From: an uncultured Oscillospiraceae bacterium
Lineage (GTDB): Bacteria > Bacillota > Clostridia > Oscillospirales > Acutalibacteraceae
Direction of reading: 5' to 3'
DNA length: 16,439 nucleotides
NCBI GenBank assembly: GCA_900552115.1
Contig: URYP01000041.1
Span: 1-16,439 of the forward strand
Made by a program: the position numbers and the translations under genes. A model generated the notes under the pieces. That model made no database searches, was not told the origin of the DNA, and was given only the letters and a program-made list of their open reading frames with translations. Within the stretch, counting starts at the first letter, position 1, and each line of letters opens with the position of its first letter. Of this stretch, positions 1 to 8,297 are shown in pieces.

Positions 1-34
1 CACAGCCTTTTTCGCAGAACGCCGTATCTTTTTC

Positions 35-1840
35 TCAGACATCGAGAGCCAGCAGGATATCGTCGAGATAGGCGGCAAACCGGGCTTCACCGCCGGCGGA
101 GTAGACCACCGTCACCGCTTGGACCGTTTTGCCGACGGTTGCCTCCGGCAGCGGCTGTACCACTGTCTGCCAGTCGTGGAGCGGAATGCCGGAGGAAACA
201 TGCCCGGTGGCCGGATCGCGCTTCTCCTGCAAAACCGCGGGGCAAAGGTCACTCAGAAAGCTGCCGTCGTCAAACAAAAGGTCTACGCCGACCATGCGTC
301 CGGCCTCGCTGACAGGGCGCATCCGATAGGACAGAGTCAGGCCCTTCACGACCGGGATTTCCGTTTTGGCCAGACGATATCGCACCTCACAGAGGCCGTC
401 GGTCATAGCGATGCCGCTGAAGGCAAATCCGCAGGAACCGGTATAGCAGACGTCGCCCCTTTGCCCGGTGATCACAGCCGCGGTTTCCAACTGGACGGCT
501 TCCTGATACAACACTTTAGCGTGCGCGTCACACACGTCGACATTGCGCAGGACCGTGCCGCGCGCCTGTCCGCGGGCCAGGGTCATGGTGGCGGGACGCT
601 GTTCAAAGCCGTTGCGCCAATAAACCGGACCTTCGGAGTGGGCGACCGGAACCGCCTCGTTGTGGGGCAGTTCCCGGCGCAGCAACTTGGTCACCGCGCC
701 GGCAAGACGCAGATAAAAATCGGAGGACAGCCAGGTTCCGTCTGTCGACAACGTCTGGAAATACTGCCGCCCCTGCGGCAGGTCAAAGGAATCGGACGCC
801 GCCTTGGCGATGGCCGTACCCTCGTCGTATTCGTCGAACATGGCGACATATCCGGCGTCTACGCCCGCCCGCGCATACCGCTTCGCCTGCTCCCAGAGAA
901 AACGGCCCGCGTCGCGCGGGGTGGCGTCCGGATTCCCTCCTGTACCAAAATTGCTCCAGGCGAATCCGGCGAACATCACCGGCTGATAACGGATGCCGTG
1001 GGCCCGGCAATAGGCCAAATCCTTTTCAAGATGGCGACCGATCCACTGGTCTAGCGTTTCCTGGCGGAAGCGGCCCGGCGTCCAGGGGGAGGCCATATCC
1101 AGCATGGCGTACACCGCCGCGTACTCGTCCGTCACATCCGTCCAGCGGTTATCGGGCAGGCCGCCGATTACAAAATAGCCGCGTTCTTTCAACCAGCGGA
1201 CCAGTTCCAAAGCATCGTCAGCGGCAGGATAACGTCCCGGTTCGGTTCCGGCCAGTCCCCAGATACAGATCACAGGTTTGCCGTCGGCGTGGGCGTAAGA
1301 GTGGGAGGCAATCAGGTTTTTCTCCTCGACATTGTGCAGCAGGTCGGCCTTGAAACGGTCGATAGCCTGCGCGCCGTCACGGCCGCAGCCGGACGTATCG
1401 TACATGATGTAAAACAGCCGGCCATGCCGCTCGGCCGCGTCCCGGACAGCGGTCAGGTGGGTGGGTTCCGGCTGGCTTTCGGCACGGGTGGCACCATAAA
1501 AACGCTGCACGCCGACCCCGTCTATCCCATATTCCCGCATCCAGCGGAAGTGAACGTCAATCGCCGCCGGATCATGGGCCTGATAAAACCGCACCGTCCG
1601 TCCGTCCGGATAGGTTTCAAACCGGGAGGGATATAGTACGGAGGAGGGATACTCCGTCAGATCCGGGAACATTTCGATATGGGCGTGGCCGGTTTCTGGC
1701 GCTGTTTTGTGGCTCCAGTGCCCCCAGCCGTGGTCGAGGTCCTCCGAAGCGTGGAACCAGGCCTGATAGCCGGCAAAGGTTTTGCCGAGCAGATGGTTTT
1801 GCTCCGTCTGCGGGGATGGTTTGACAGCGAATGTATTCAT
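35..1840 (-). CDS. GH99/GH71-like glycoside hydrolase, cytoplasmic
   Basis: Probable glycosidase of 601 residues. The N-terminal two thirds reads as a TIM-barrel enzyme of the GH71/GH99-like group, often annotated as xylosidase/arabinosidase. It opens with GYQAWF (residues 24-29), has barrel-type segments such as FYIMYD (143-148), and carries MFDEYDEGTAI at 334-344. The glutamates at 337 and 340 have the E-x-x-E spacing of the catalytic pair known in GH99. The last 170 or so residues look beta-rich and may be an accessory sandwich domain. There is no signal peptide, so the substrate is probably an imported oligosaccharide. The ATG at 1840 follows AAAGGAGA at good spacing and a matching promoter. 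The next gene upstream on this strand is the FAH enzyme, separated by a terminator. The general class is fairly secure from the barrel motifs. The substrate cannot be read from the sequence, and assignment to a numbered GH family is inference. Confidence 0.85.
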   Translation of the reverse strand: MNTFAVKPSPQTEQNHLLGKTFAGYQAWFHASEDLDHGWGHWSHKTAPETGHAHIEMFPDLTEYPSSVLYPSRFETYPDGRTVRFYQAHDPAAIDVHFRWMREYGIDGVGVQRFYGATRAESQPEPTHLTAVRDAAERHGRLFYIMYDTSGCGRDGAQAIDRFKADLLHNVEEKNLIASHSYAHADGKPVICIWGLAGTEPGRYPAADDALELVRWLKERGYFVIGGLPDNRWTDVTDEYAAVYAMLDMASPWTPGRFRQETLDQWIGRHLEKDLAYCRAHGIRYQPVMFAGFAWSNFGTGGNPDATPRDAGRFLWEQAKRYARAGVDAGYVAMFDEYDEGTAIAKAASDSFDLPQGRQYFQTLSTDGTWLSSDFYLRLAGAVTKLLRRELPHNEAVPVAHSEGPVYWRNGFEQRPATMTLARGQARGTVLRNVDVCDAHAKVLYQEAVQLETAAVITGQRGDVCYTGSCGFAFSGIAMTDGLCEVRYRLAKTEIPVVKGLTLSYRMRPVSEAGRMVGVDLLFDDGSFLSDLCPAVLQEKRDPATGHVSSGIPLHDWQTVVQPLPEATVGKTVQAVTVVYSAGGEARFAAYLDDILLALDV

Positions 1841-1873
1841 AAGAAATCTCCTTTAAGCCGCATTTTTATCCTG

Positions 1874-1901
1874 ATTATACCATTTTATATAGACAGGTCA
1901 A
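1874..1901 (-). promoter_or_regulatory. Sigma-A-type promoter of the GH99-like gene
   Basis: Read on the minus strand, TTGACC (1896-1901) is followed by a 16-base spacer and a perfect TATAAT (1874-1879). Transcription would begin near 1867, giving a leader of about 27 bases before the ATG at 1840. The gene can therefore be expressed independently of the upstream FAH gene. Confidence 0.75.
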
Positions 1902-1913
1902 TCCCATTTTAAA

Positions 1914-1952
1914 TAAAAAACGCCCCCGCGCGCATTTGGCGCGAGAGGCGCT
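1914..1952 (-). terminator. Intrinsic terminator after the FAH gene
   Basis: On the minus strand a GC-rich imperfect hairpin pairs CGCCTC with GGGGCG and GCGC with GCGC, with a 2-base bulge, around a CAAAT-type loop. It runs directly into TTTTTTATTT. It lies about 90 bases past the FAH stop codon and just upstream of the GH99-like promoter, so it separates the two units. Confidence 0.6.
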
Positions 1953-2039
1953 ATTTTACTGTCTAAGCTGCGCAGATGGTACCGGCCCATTAACCGGATG
2001 GGAACAGGCGCTCCCGGGCCGCACGGGCGGGATTTTGGT

Positions 2040-2876
2040 TTATCCTACCGTATTGATCAGGCGGCCGATTCCCTCAATTTCGCATTCCACCACATCGCCC
2101 GCCTTAAGATATCGGGGCGATTCCATCCCCATGGCTACGCCTTCGGGCGTTCCCATGGACAGGATGGTGCCGGCTTTCAGCACCATCCCGGAAGACAGTT
2201 CCTCTATAACCTCCGCAATGCCGAAGATCAGCCGGCCGGTATTGCTGTGCTGCCTTAGTTCGCCGTTTACCCGGCAGGAAATATCAAGCTTCGGCGGGTT
2301 GTCAAACGCGTCGGCGGTGACAATCCACGGTCCCATGGGAGTAAAGCCCTTCAGGCTTTTACCGAAAAACCACTGATGATGCCGCCTCTGCAAAGTGCGG
2401 GCGCTGACATCGTTGAGGATGGTATATCCCAGCACATACGAAAACGCCTCTTCCCGCCGGACGCGGTAAGCGTCGCGCGAAAGGACAACCGCCAGTTCCA
2501 CCTCATAGTCGAGATCGGACACGAGATCGAAGTGCCCGTCGATCACACCGCCGGGCGCCACCGCCTCATCCACCCGTTTGGAAAAATAGGCGGCATAATC
2601 CTGTGTGCCGTCGCAGGCGGGCATGGCGGCACGGGCGGATTCCTCCGCGTGGCCGGCATAATTTAGTCCCAGGCAGATCACATCCTGCCGGGGGCGGGGG
2701 ATGGGTGCCAACAGCGTTACCTCCGACAGGGGAAGGCTGGATTGGCCGGGCGCGGCGCGGCACCCGTCGCGGATCCAGTCGTTCATTGAGGAAAATCCCG
2801 GGATCGGGTATACGTCTGTGCCTTTCAGTACGCCTATAAATTCGCATCCTTTATACCGATAGCTCATCAGTTTCAT
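2040..2876 (-). CDS. Fumarylacetoacetate hydrolase (FAH) family protein
   Basis: A 278-residue enzyme of the FAH / 2-keto-4-pentenoate hydratase superfamily. These enzymes hydrolyse, hydrate or decarboxylate beta-keto acid type compounds with a divalent metal. The fold begins with a short N-terminal beta region and LGLNYAGHAEE at 69-79. The metal ligands are visible as E125 and E127 in DYEVEL, and D156 in ILNDVS. FGKS follows at 171-174, and the GTPEGV signature sits at 242-247. Length and motif order match the bacterial single-domain family. The ATG at 2876 has AAAGGAGG about 8 bases upstream. Its neighbour downstream is a glycosidase, so a sugar-acid pathway substrate (for example a 2,4-diketo-3-deoxy sugar acid) is conceivable, but nothing in the sequence fixes it. 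The family assignment is secure and the substrate is unknown. Confidence 0.92.
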   Translation of the reverse strand: MKLMSYRYKGCEFIGVLKGTDVYPIPGFSSMNDWIRDGCRAAPGQSSLPLSEVTLLAPIPRPRQDVICLGLNYAGHAEESARAAMPACDGTQDYAAYFSKRVDEAVAPGGVIDGHFDLVSDLDYEVELAVVLSRDAYRVRREEAFSYVLGYTILNDVSARTLQRRHHQWFFGKSLKGFTPMGPWIVTADAFDNPPKLDISCRVNGELRQHSNTGRLIFGIAEVIEELSSGMVLKAGTILSMGTPEGVAMGMESPRYLKAGDVVECEIEGIGRLINTVG

Positions 2877-2899
2877 GGGAGCGCCTCCTTTTAAGCAGT

Positions 2900-2905
2900 A
2901 TTATA
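2900..2905 (-). promoter_or_regulatory. Likely -10 element of the FAH gene
   Basis: A perfect TATAAT on the minus strand lies 24 bases upstream of the FAH ATG, so the leader would be about 17 bases. No good -35 is seen at 16-18 bases upstream (the region reads near CCTGCG), so an activator may be needed. Confidence 0.45.
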
Positions 2906-2906
2906 G

Positions 2907-3110
2907 TAGCACATTCTCATGCCGCAGGGAAGAGCAGCAGCCAGCTTTTTCAAGTGTGTATGAAAACTTTGTCTGATACAGGCAGCGTTTTAACATAGAA
3001 TATTGGGTATTTAAGAGGCAAAAGCGAAAAATTGACATAAGTCTAAAAATAGCCGACACACTGTCTAAACCAGACGGAATATCTTTGGCGGGTTGAACGT
3101 AGAAAAGCAT
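2907..3110. other. AT-rich intergenic region without a recognised gene
   Basis: This stretch between the divergent FAH and large-protein genes is clearly more AT-rich than its flanks. I see no credible ORF with a ribosome binding site. It contains TTGACA at 3032-3037, but no matching -10 element at normal spacing. A small inverted repeat, GTCT-AAACC-AGAC, lies around 3063-3075. It could act as an upstream promoter (UP-type) region or hold regulator sites for the strong promoter that follows. Confidence 0.5.
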
Positions 3111-3140
3111 TTGACAGGTAAAAGATTGTTACGGTATTAT
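3111..3140 (+). promoter_or_regulatory. Sigma-A-type promoter of the large secreted protein gene
   Basis: A consensus TTGACA (3111-3116), an 18-base spacer and TATTAT (3135-3140) form a good promoter with transcription starting near 3147. The -10 element overlaps the first possible ATG of the reading frame at 3139, so translation must begin further downstream. The leader holds a 7-bp stem (TGCCCGA at 3154-3160 with TCGGGCA at 3191-3197) that ends just before the ribosome binding site at 3202-3207. Confidence 0.7.
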
Positions 3141-3216
3141 GAATAAGGAGTATTGCCCGATGGGGTTGTATTTGTGCAAAACGCGAGTATTCGGGCAGGG
3201 GAAGGAGTTTTTACAA

Positions 3217-6200
3217 ATGAGAAAGTGCAAACGTTTGCTTTCCGTAACGACCAGTTTACTCATACTGGCCTCTTCTTTCGCATTGCCGTACGGTGTGACG
3301 GCGGAGGGAACGGACCCGGCGGGGGCGTATCCAAACGCCGATCCGGACGAGCCCTATTACGTGGTTGGCCGTTTCCAGGATAAGGGAGATGTGACAACAA
3401 CGCAATCCAATGTTACGGAAAATACCGGCAGCGATGCCGCGACCTATCCCAACAAGTGTTCCGGCGGGGATGTTTATATCACAGCCAAGCAGGCCATCGA
3501 TTTGACCGGCTGGGATACCAGTACTCTGGCGGTCATGATGGATGTCACCACGTCCCGGCAGGACGGCGTTACCGGCGCCGGCTCTTTAACCGCAACGGGA
3601 AACCAGCGGTTTACGGTTCGCAACGGCAATGCGAATGTCATCGAAGCCGTGGCAACGCCCTACTTGACCAAGTTTACCACCAACTACGGCAACCGGGCCG
3701 GCGATACGATCCGCTATGTCATCCCGTGGGATTATCAGCACAACGGCAGTCCCATTCGCAAACGGGACGATACGACGGTTACCAGCCTGTACTGGGCTGT
3801 TTATAACGACTCGTACAAGCAGGATATCGATAAAAACGGCCTGTATGACGATGCGTATGGACTGGATGTGAAAATTGAGAACGCCCGCATTGTCGATCTG
3901 TCCCGTGACGGCAGCGGCGAAAAGAACGGTATGGTCGCCATGGTTACGCAGGATTCGTCCTGTACCACCAACAGCGGCGGTCTAATGACGATGGCTTATT
4001 CGCCCCTCTTAATGAATGTAGCCGGCAAGGCGGATCTGGTTGGAACCTTGGATCCGAGCAAGCTGCGCCTGGAGTATGAAGTTTCGGTTTCCGGAGACGG
4101 GGATCCGACCTATGTACATAACTCGGACTTTGGGATAAAGGTGGGAGACACGGAAATAAAATCCACCTGGCCGTCCGGGGTGCTTTCAAAAACCGATACA
4201 TGGTACAGTTATTCCAAGGATCTCAGCGCCATGAGCGGTTTTAGTACGAACCTGGATTTCACCAACATCGGCCAAGTACGCTTTTGGATCTATAACGATA
4301 ACGACGGCAACAATAACCATCCGCCTAAAGCCGAAATGACCCTGCGTATCCGCAATGTCCGCATCGTCCATTCCGATGTGGCCGACTTGCAGGCGGAATT
4401 CGATAAGGCCCGGAATTACGTGTATGAAGTGGATGATGCCGCCGCGGCCTATGAGGCGGCGATAGCCGACGCGCGTACTTTGTTCACCGACCCCACCACG
4501 ATCTATACCGATTTTACCGATGCCATTTCCTCTTTGGCGGCCCTCAAGGGCAACCTGAACGGGTTCCGCGAGGTCACCTACGACGTGGCTAATTTCCCCA
4601 CGGCCGAGCAGGTCTGGACCAGCAGCATGAACAACAGCAGCGGTAAAGGCATTTTTATGGACTGGAAAGGTACCAGCCAGCCGGCGGATATAACGGATGG
4701 GGAGACCTATACGGCCGTGGCGGGAACCGATCCGGCTGTGCGGGGTGCCATTGGCGCCAATCGGTACCTGACGGCTACCGTCACCCTGTCCCGCAACGAA
4801 GCGTATACCGGTGACCTGGCGCTGGCGGAAGGGGCGGAGCTGCCTAAACTCTCGAAACTGGACTTCCGCCTGCGTTCTCCGGACAGCGCCGATAAGACGA
4901 TGGACACCACTACGGAGCGGCGTACCGATACCTATACCATGTATCCGGTCAGCTCCGTGAAGAACGCGGACGGTTCCGTGACCTATACGATGGAACTGCT
5001 GCTGGATGACAGCAAGAACATTTGGACCAATAACTCCACCTATGACCGGCGTCTGGACTGGAGCCGGGTGAATAGGATTTGGGGAACCTGGACGTTTGAA
5101 TCGGAAATTGCCGCAAAGGCCAATAACTCTCAGACCAATATAAAGATGTCTGTTGACCAGCTTAAACTGGTCAACAAGACCGCACAAGCCATTGATGCCG
5201 CCATAGAGGAACTGGCCGGTGCAACATTTCCGGATGGGAAATATACGGCTGTGTCCATGGCTGATTACCTGGCCTGCCAGGCGGATGCCAAAGCCCTGAT
5301 GGCCAGTGACAGCGCAACGCTTCAGGAAAAAAATGCCGTGCTGAAAGCGGCCGCTGAGGCCAAATCCAAACTGGAAGCGGTACTGAAAGAGTATGTACAG
5401 TTCGGCGCGCCGGAGACCGTGACGACCTGGACCAATACCGGTATCGAAAACCAGCATATGCAAAGCAAATCTTTCGCGGTAACCAGGAACGACATAACAG
5501 GCAGCGAGGACTTCTCCAAGCTGCAGCTGCGAATGGAAATTATGGTTACCCGCGACGATGGTGAGGCGAATGTCACCAACGCCATTGTGAATGGTAATGT
5601 GAATCTCGGCGGTTCGCCCGAGATGAAAAAGACGTTTGGCAGCGGTACCGGGAGTTTGCTTGGTAACGCTACCGCCGGCAAATGGAATACCATTTATATA
5701 AATCTGAGCGATTTCAACGATTGCAGCATCGACAAGCTGTCCTCTATTACCCGGCTGGCGCTGTTCGGTTATAACGATCTGCGCGGTTCCACTTCAAATC
5801 CGGGAATCACCGTGTCGGTGCGCAACGCGGCGATTATCGACGGTACTAACAGCGATCTGCTGGCCAAACTGAAAGCGGCATTCGACGATGTAACCGACGG
5901 CGGAACAAAAGAGTATACCCCCTCATCGCTGGCGACCTATCAGGCGGTTTATGACCAGTGGTATCCGGTGTATAAGAACGTGGATCTGACGCAGGCGGAC
6001 GCAGCCATTGCGGCGATGGCCGATGCGCTCAAACAACTGGTATGCGTGGACCCCATGGTAATGACGTTCAGCGGCTGGGAAAAAACGATCAATAATACCA
6101 AATCGAGTGAAGCCAATCTGTATGCGGACTGGTCGGGCGCCGATCAGGGGGTCACCGATATCAGTATACGGAACCGGGATAATCTTCGCTTGCGGTTCGA

Positions 6201-8250
6201 TCTCACCTTTGCGGCGCTCGGTGAAACGCCTTTGCCGGAGACGCTGACGGTGGGGAGTATGCGCCTGGCTATCCGCAAGCAAGCGGGTAATCCGGAGTAT
6301 TCCTTGGAGTGGGGCAACGCGATTAAAACCTTGGATCCCTCCAAAACCAACAGCATTGATCTTCCGTTTGTGGGAGTAGGCGGCAACAATGAAGACGGTC
6401 AGATCCGTGATATCCTGATGTGGATGCATATTAATGAAATTGCGGATATGGAAAATGCTACCTATTCTATGACCATATCCAATGCCCGCGTGGTGGACGT
6501 TACCAAAGACAATATGGCAGAAGCTCTGAGAGCGGCGGCCACCATCTCGTTGGAAGACCTCGGCCGGCAGGATGGTGTGGTTTACAGCGACACCGGTGCT
6601 GAAAATTATAAAGCGGCGCAGGCGGCGGCCCTGGAACTCCTGAAAGCGGAGAGTCCGACCTATGTGCAGCTGGCCGATGCCCATAAAGCAATTGACGATG
6701 CCAAAGCATCCCTGATGGTCATGGGTCATACCGTTATGACATTCAGCAAGTTTAACGGTGTGAATAACTGGATGTATGGCAATGCGAAAACCTTCTATGC
6801 AGACTGGAAAAACGCCGATCAGGGGATAACGAATTTGTCCCGGCATGATCTTAGCAAGCTGGTTCTGCGTATGAACGTGTCTTTCATGACAAATGACGGG
6901 CAGACAGCGGATGTACAGCCGGAAACCATGACCTTGAAAACCACCCGCTTGGGATTGCGCTCAGTAGTGGACGGCCAAAATGTTGAGCGTAACCTGACAC
7001 TGGGTAACCAGAACATCAAATGGGACGGCAATAACTCTATCGAAGTACCGTTGTCTACCTGTGCTAGTAATATGGACTGGTCTGCGGTTAGAGATCTTAT
7101 TTGGATTTTCCAGCTGGATGAGCTGGTGGATTCCACCACCGAGAATCCGGGTGATTTAAACGGCAAATATCGCGCGGTTATCGACAACGCGCGGATCGTG
7201 GACGTGACGGCGGAAGAGAAGCTGGGACGCGTGAACGTGACCGGGAACGGGGCCGTGGCAATCACGGGTGACCTGGTATACGGAGGCACGGATACGCTGA
7301 CAGCGGCGACGACCTCGGCAAACAGCACGTTTGTCGGCTGGAACGTGAATGCGTCTTTCAATCGGGACAACAGCGTGTCGCTGCCGGTAAGCGGAAGCGA
7401 ACAGGTTTCGGCGTATTACGTAAACGCGGATGAGACCGCGGTCATTTACTACGGCAAGTATAATAAAGTGCTGGGTGTGCAGGTGGTCAAAACGGCAGGA
7501 GAGTTGACGGCGCCGGCCATCCCGGACATCTATGGTTACAAGGCGGCGGGATGGGATACGCCGGCAGAAGGCATGGAGGCGTTGGTGGAAAGCGGCCGCG
7601 GTGGCACGGCGGCGGTAACGGCGGTGTACGAAGCAGACGCGGACCAGACGCTCTATACGATCACGCTGACCAACGCGCAGCGCATCAACGGAAGCGAAAC
7701 GGAAAACCTGATGTTTGATACGCGTATCGAAGTAAAAGCAATGCCGGTGGAAGGCCAGCAGTTCTCGCACTGGGAGCTGGACGGCATGGCGGTAGGTTAT
7801 GAAGAGACGTACAGCTTCTACGTGAGCGGAAACAACGCGGTAACGGCAGTATATACGAGCGGCGAAGCGGCAAAGCCGGTATTGGCGGTGGGAATCAAAC
7901 AAACGCTGATGATGGAAAATACCGCAAGCGGCACCTACACAATCTCGATGATTGGGCAGACGTATATACCGGCCGGAGATACGGTGCTGGAGTACGGCCT
8001 GGTTTATGCGCCGAACGAGACGATTATAGGGGATCTGGGAAGCTATGAAGCGGGCCGGGATTACCTGAGGATTGTATCGTCGTCGCGGATGGCGAACCGG
8101 CAGTATATCATCCACCTGACGAACGTGAAACCGAACCGGACGCGGTATGGTATGGCTTATGTGACGGTAAAACATGCGGACGGAAGCGTAGAGACACTCT
8201 ATAGCACCGTAAAAAGCATCACCACCCCCGCTGCGGTGCCGGCAGCGTAG
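3217..8250 (+). CDS. Very large modular secreted protein (six beta modules, FIVAR-like helices, bacterial-repeat C-terminus)
   Basis: An exported protein of 1,677 residues with no assigned function. I chose the ATG at 3217: AAGGAG sits 9 bases upstream, and a signal peptide starts there (MRKCKRLL, a hydrophobic core, likely cleavage after VTA near residue 29). An in-frame ATG at 3139 lies inside the -10 element, and the one at 3160 lacks a full leader. Six beta-rich modules end in related strands at residues 220, 378, 646, 868, 1087 and 1322 (NARIVD type). Four alpha-helical, Ala/Asp-rich FIVAR-like segments lie at about 388-449, 656-726, 878-944 and 1097-1171. From about 1330 there are InlB/bacterial-repeat-like domains (FVGWNV, FSHWELDG), then a terminal beta domain. 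I see no LPXTG, dockerin, SLH motif or catalytic signature. It is probably a carbohydrate-binding or adhesive surface protein. Codon use changes near 7180. A 53-codon peptide gene follows in the same transcript. Confidence 0.85.
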   Translation: MRKCKRLLSVTTSLLILASSFALPYGVTAEGTDPAGAYPNADPDEPYYVVGRFQDKGDVTTTQSNVTENTGSDAATYPNKCSGGDVYITAKQAIDLTGWDTSTLAVMMDVTTSRQDGVTGAGSLTATGNQRFTVRNGNANVIEAVATPYLTKFTTNYGNRAGDTIRYVIPWDYQHNGSPIRKRDDTTVTSLYWAVYNDSYKQDIDKNGLYDDAYGLDVKIENARIVDLSRDGSGEKNGMVAMVTQDSSCTTNSGGLMTMAYSPLLMNVAGKADLVGTLDPSKLRLEYEVSVSGDGDPTYVHNSDFGIKVGDTEIKSTWPSGVLSKTDTWYSYSKDLSAMSGFSTNLDFTNIGQVRFWIYNDNDGNNNHPPKAEMTLRIRNVRIVHSDVADLQAEFDKARNYVYEVDDAAAAYEAAIADARTLFTDPTTIYTDFTDAISSLAALKGNLNGFREVTYDVANFPTAEQVWTSSMNNSSGKGIFMDWKGTSQPADITDGETYTAVAGTDPAVRGAIGANRYLTATVTLSRNEAYTGDLALAEGAELPKLSKLDFRLRSPDSADKTMDTTTERRTDTYTMYPVSSVKNADGSVTYTMELLLDDSKNIWTNNSTYDRRLDWSRVNRIWGTWTFESEIAAKANNSQTNIKMSVDQLKLVNKTAQAIDAAIEELAGATFPDGKYTAVSMADYLACQADAKALMASDSATLQEKNAVLKAAAEAKSKLEAVLKEYVQFGAPETVTTWTNTGIENQHMQSKSFAVTRNDITGSEDFSKLQLRMEIMVTRDDGEANVTNAIVNGNVNLGGSPEMKKTFGSGTGSLLGNATAGKWNTIYINLSDFNDCSIDKLSSITRLALFGYNDLRGSTSNPGITVSVRNAAIIDGTNSDLLAKLKAAFDDVTDGGTKEYTPSSLATYQAVYDQWYPVYKNVDLTQADAAIAAMADALKQLVCVDPMVMTFSGWEKTINNTKSSEANLYADWSGADQGVTDISIRNRDNLRLRFDLTFAALGETPLPETLTVGSMRLAIRKQAGNPEYSLEWGNAIKTLDPSKTNSIDLPFVGVGGNNEDGQIRDILMWMHINEIADMENATYSMTISNARVVDVTKDNMAEALRAAATISLEDLGRQDGVVYSDTGAENYKAAQAAALELLKAESPTYVQLADAHKAIDDAKASLMVMGHTVMTFSKFNGVNNWMYGNAKTFYADWKNADQGITNLSRHDLSKLVLRMNVSFMTNDGQTADVQPETMTLKTTRLGLRSVVDGQNVERNLTLGNQNIKWDGNNSIEVPLSTCASNMDWSAVRDLIWIFQLDELVDSTTENPGDLNGKYRAVIDNARIVDVTAEEKLGRVNVTGNGAVAITGDLVYGGTDTLTAATTSANSTFVGWNVNASFNRDNSVSLPVSGSEQVSAYYVNADETAVIYYGKYNKVLGVQVVKTAGELTAPAIPDIYGYKAAGWDTPAEGMEALVESGRGGTAAVTAVYEADADQTLYTITLTNAQRINGSETENLMFDTRIEVKAMPVEGQQFSHWELDGMAVGYEETYSFYVSGNNAVTAVYTSGEAAKPVLAVGIKQTLMMENTASGTYTISMIGQTYIPAGDTVLEYGLVYAPNETIIGDLGSYEAGRDYLRIVSSSRMANRQYIIHLTNVKPNRTRYGMAYVTVKHADGSVETLYSTVKSITTPAAVPAA
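3874..7209 (+). repeat. Six-copy module repeat marked by an (I/V)xNARIVDxT strand
   Basis: Within the large protein, six divergent copies of a ten-residue closing strand occur at 3874 (IENARIVDLS), 4348 (IRNVRIVHSD), 5152 (VDQLKLVNKT), 5818 (VRNAAIIDGT), 6475 (ISNARVVDVT) and 7180 (IDNARIVDVT). Each closes a beta-rich module of about 150-210 residues. Copies 2-5 are each followed by a helical segment. The last two modules also share openings of the type MTFS...YADW. The repeats are similar at protein level only, which points to old duplication. Confidence 0.75.
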
Positions 8251-8297
8251 TCATGATTATAGTGCGGCCGTGCCGCATAAGCAAAAAAGGAGAGTCA

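Noticed and set aside
119..1054. 311-codon plus-strand ORF opposite the GH99-like gene
   Set aside because: It lies wholly antisense to a well-supported enzyme, has no recognisable domain, and is explained by GC-rich codon positions on the opposite strand.
3032..3060. TTGACA at 3032 as a second promoter
   Set aside because: The bases at -10 spacing read GACACA, which is not a usable element.
2901..3110. 69-codon minus-strand ORF upstream of the FAH gene
   Set aside because: No ribosome binding site, composition of AT-rich intergenic DNA, and it covers the likely -10 of the FAH gene.
4186..5463. 425-codon minus-strand ORF inside the giant gene
   Set aside because: His/Ile/Arg-rich random-looking translation antisense to the repeat protein. 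The same kind of shadow occurs at 5923-6846 and 7156-8175.
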